Shown: in pieces, positions 62,245 through 64,000 of the stretch
Numbering within the stretch: position 1 is the first letter of the stretch
Layout of the letters: every line of letters begins with the position of its first letter
From: Candidatus Obscuribacterales bacterium
Lineage (GTDB): Bacteria; Cyanobacteriota; Vampirovibrionia; Obscuribacterales; Obscuribacteraceae
Length of the DNA: 64,000 nt
Direction of reading: 5' to 3'
NCBI GenBank assembly: GCA_020050835.1
Contig: JAGVKB010000102.1
Location: forward strand, 186,001-250,000
Position numbers and translations under genes: made by a program
Notes under the pieces: model-generated
Seen by the model: only the letters and a program-made list of their open reading frames with translations
What the model was told of the DNA's origin: nothing
The model's database searches: none

Positions 62245-62718
62245 ATGACCGCTACGATCGATGGTTTGGACATCATGGCGATTAAGGAGCTGTTGCCCCA
62301 CCGATATCCGTTCTTGCTGGTTGACAGGGTTACTTACGTAGAGCCTGGCCAGAAGGCTGTCGGCTACAAAAACCTGACGGCAAACGAACAATTCTTTGAA
62401 GGTCATTTCCCCTTCAAGCCGATTATGCCCGGTGTATTGATGGTCGAAGCGCTGGCACAACTTGGCTGCGTAGCGCTTTTGATGAAAGAAGAATTCAAAG
62501 GTCAGCTTGGTGTTTTTACTGGCATCGAGAATTTGAAGTTTCGCACGATGGTAACTCCTGGCGACAGGCTGGATCTCGAAGTCGAGCTGATTAAAATGAA
62601 GGGACCGATCGGCAAGTTAAGAGGGATAGCCAAAGTAGGCGATAAGGTCGCCTGTGAAGGTGAGATTAGCTTTGCCATGATCAAGCAAGTCCAAGGCGAG
62701 CCGGCGGCTGCCCGCTAA
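62245..62718 (+). CDS. fabZ: 3-hydroxyacyl-[acyl-carrier-protein] dehydratase FabZ
   Basis: 157 residues. Dehydrates 3-hydroxyacyl-ACP in fatty-acid synthesis. Hot-dog fold motifs [11 protein letters not shown] and [22 protein letters not shown] contain the active-site His and Glu. ATG start at 62245, directly after AGAAGG. It is followed by lpxA after 33 bases, the usual order in lipid A gene clusters (lpxD-fabZ-lpxA or lpxC-fabZ-lpxA), but lpxC is not upstream here. Confidence 0.97.
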   Translation: MTATIDGLDIMAIKELLPHRYPFLLVDRVTYVEPGQKAVGYKNLTANEQFFEGHFPFKPIMPGVLMVEALAQLGCVALLMKEEFKGQLGVFTGIENLKFRTMVTPGDRLDLEVELIKMKGPIGKLRGIAKVGDKVACEGEISFAMIKQVQGEPAAAR

Positions 62719-62751
62719 AGTCAAACTAATTTCACAGGCAGGAAAATTCAT

Positions 62752-63570
62752 ATGGCTATACATCCAACTGCCATCATTGGTGATGGCGCAACAATTCATG
62801 AATCTGTCGAAGTCGGACCGTATGCGGTAATTGGGCCGAGTGTCGAGATTCTTGATGGTACTAAGATTGGTGCACATGCCATTATCGATGGTGTCACCAG
62901 GATCGGGCGAGACTGCGTGATCTACGCCGGCGCTTCTGTCGGGTTGGAACCGCAAGATTTGCGCTATAAGGGCGAACCGACCGGAGTCGTAATCGGTGAC
63001 AGATGTCATATCCGCGAGTACGTCACTATCCATCGAGCCACGGGCGAGGGATTTACCGAAATCGGTGATGAATGTTTCTTGATGAACTACGTTCACATAG
63101 CGCATAACTGCAAGCTGGGCAAGGGCGTTATTCTGGCCAACGGCACCATGATGGCTGGCCACGTAACAATCGGTGACAATGTCGTCATGTCCGGTATGTG
63201 TATCTTTCACCAATTCGTTCGGGTCGGGCGACTGGTCATGGTCAGCGGTTTGACCGGTACACGCCAGGATTTGCCGCCGTTTTCTACCTGTGATGGCCGA
63301 CCGGCTTCCGTACGCGGAGTTAATTCAGTCGGACTGAAGCGGCAGGGTGTAGGTCCGAAGGTCCGCTCAGCGATCAAGGAAGCTTATCGCCTGCTCTATC
63401 GTTCCGGGATGAATCTGTCTCAGGCTATCCCAATCGTCGAAGAGCAGATTGAGCCATATCCGGAAGTGAAGGAGTTGATCGACTTCATTAAGTCCAGCAA
63501 GCGTGGCGTCACAGGCGATGTTGGGCAGCTCGAAGGAGTGATGGATGAAGCTCCGGCTGACGTTTTGTAA
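62752..63570 (+). CDS. lpxA: UDP-N-acetylglucosamine acyltransferase LpxA
   Basis: 272 residues. Adds the first acyl chain to UDP-GlcNAc for lipid A, so the cell has an LPS-type outer membrane. The left-handed beta-helix hexapeptide repeats start at once (HPTAIIGDGATIHESVEVGPYAVIG, read as short I-G-x units), with the catalytic-His region NYVHIAHNCKLG and the GLKRQGV segment of the C-terminal helical domain. Start preceded by CAGGAAAA. Co-transcribed with fabZ. Confidence 0.97.
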   Translation: MAIHPTAIIGDGATIHESVEVGPYAVIGPSVEILDGTKIGAHAIIDGVTRIGRDCVIYAGASVGLEPQDLRYKGEPTGVVIGDRCHIREYVTIHRATGEGFTEIGDECFLMNYVHIAHNCKLGKGVILANGTMMAGHVTIGDNVVMSGMCIFHQFVRVGRLVMVSGLTGTRQDLPPFSTCDGRPASVRGVNSVGLKRQGVGPKVRSAIKEAYRLLYRSGMNLSQAIPIVEEQIEPYPEVKELIDFIKSSKRGVTGDVGQLEGVMDEAPADVL

Positions 63571-63696
63571 TCAATCGAAGCTGAGCGGTCGGTCAGATAT
63601 GTGCCAGTTCGAATAGTGTTTGGTCAAACGTTCGGGATCGCTCCTGAGTGCTAGAGTATGCTCAGTAATCATGTGGTAACCCTGGGATAGTTCAAG

Positions 63697-64000
63697 TTGC
63701 ATACCGAGGAACCAGTTCTTACCGAGCATCAGGAGATTAGATCCGGATACGGATCTTTATTTCAAAACAAGCAATTCATGAGGCTGTGGATTGCGCAGAT
63801 TTTCTCGCAACTGGCTGACAGAGCAGTATTCGTTTTGTTCGTCGCGTTATTGACCGCTCAGCAGGTTCAATCTGGTACCGAAAGTGGTTCGGGCGCCGCT
63901 GAGCTAACCAGCCTGCTTTATGTAGCATTTACGATTCCGGCCATCCTGTTGAGCCCGGTGGCTGGCGTTTATGTCGACCGCTGGTCGAACCGGTCGGTGT
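63697..64000 (+). CDS. MFS transporter, N-terminal part
   Basis: Open to the window end. After a polar leader (HTEEPVLTEHQEIRSGYGSL), the frame shows FMRLWIAQIFSQLADRAVFVLFVALLTAQ (one family block split by a short gap) and FTIPAILLSPVAGVYVDRWSNR, the first two helices and the D-R-x-x-R loop of major facilitator proteins. The best start is a TTG at 63697, since a stop lies two codons before it; an ATG at 63778 would cut the conserved start. Substrate cannot be judged. The 126 bases after lpxA hold no gene. Confidence 0.75.
   Translation, partial: MHTEEPVLTEHQEIRSGYGSLFQNKQFMRLWIAQIFSQLADRAVFVLFVALLTAQQVQSGTESGSGAAELTSLLYVAFTIPAILLSPVAGVYVDRWSNRSV

Noticed and set aside
1-64000. CRISPR arrays, rRNA and tRNA genes
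   Set aside because: I found no regularly spaced direct repeats with unique spacers, no rRNA-like stretches and no cloverleaf with a GTTCRAATC loop in a non-coding stretch.

Overview
The window looks like a chromosomal segment of a Gram-negative, non-photosynthetic relative of the cyanobacteria, most likely Melainabacteria/Vampirovibrionia near Obscuribacterales. That placement is inferred from gene content, with moderate confidence. Clues are a cyanobacterial-type Hfq (8149-8367), a short cyanobacterial-type RRM protein (28341-28628), a BtpA-family protein (32912-33703), outer-membrane lipid A genes (fabZ-lpxA), polyphosphate kinase, many TPR and NlpC/P60-like proteins, and no photosynthesis genes. 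GTG and TTG starts are common, and several are backed by good Shine-Dalgarno sequences.

Layout. 1-8.4 kb: the 3' end of metG, a repeat-rich NlpC/P60-like protein, an FHA protein, the cell-shape operon mreB-mreC-mreD-PBP2 (minus strand) and hfq. 8.5-14.6 kb: a membrane glycosyltransferase translationally coupled to a 3-hydroxyacyl-CoA dehydrogenase, divergent from a biotin-dependent carboxylase alpha subunit, then ispF and a secreted SASA-type esterase. 14.8-21.4 kb: mostly single genes (unknown soluble protein, alpha/beta hydrolase, M20 peptidase, thioredoxin-fold protein, degenerate GGDEF protein, zinc-ribbon unknown). 21.4-25.4 kb: a minus-strand catabolic cluster of RidA/2-aminomuconate deaminase, aldehyde dehydrogenase, SDR and saccharopine-dehydrogenase-like protein. 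25.5-42.2 kb: a polytopic membrane protein, RRM protein, TPR protein, SGNH-like protein, the operon asparaginase II-kynB-btpA, mutT-like, ppk1, secreted NlpC/P60 protein, fasciclin protein, and an unusual NDH-2 fused to cNMP-binding and CBS domains. 42.2-45.3 kb: a mobile-DNA scar (IS66 remnant, tyrosine-recombinase remnant, Fic protein, short tandem repeats). 46.3-59.7 kb: a long minus-strand array dominated by tryptophan catabolism. 59.8-64 kb: Tat-exported metallophosphatase, folE, fabZ-lpxA and the start of an MFS transporter.

How the genes work together. The window encodes every step from tryptophan to the product of 2-aminomuconate deamination: TDO, kynurenine formamidase, KMO, kynureninase, HAO, ACMSD, aminomuconate-semialdehyde dehydrogenase and 2-aminomuconate deaminase. 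They lie in three transcription units spread over about 35 kb. ACMSD diverts carbon away from quinolinate/NAD and so points to catabolism. Directly downstream of the kynurenine genes is a cassette of flavin reductase, an acyl-CoA-dehydrogenase-fold protein whose usual catalytic Glu position holds Met (so possibly a flavin monooxygenase), and a DUF1989-GcvT fusion. This cassette is the best candidate for an undescribed pathway. A 21-bp perfect inverted repeat just after the TDO stop codon, and an Asp-to-Asn change at the PLP-nitrogen-binding position of kynureninase, are the other striking signals.
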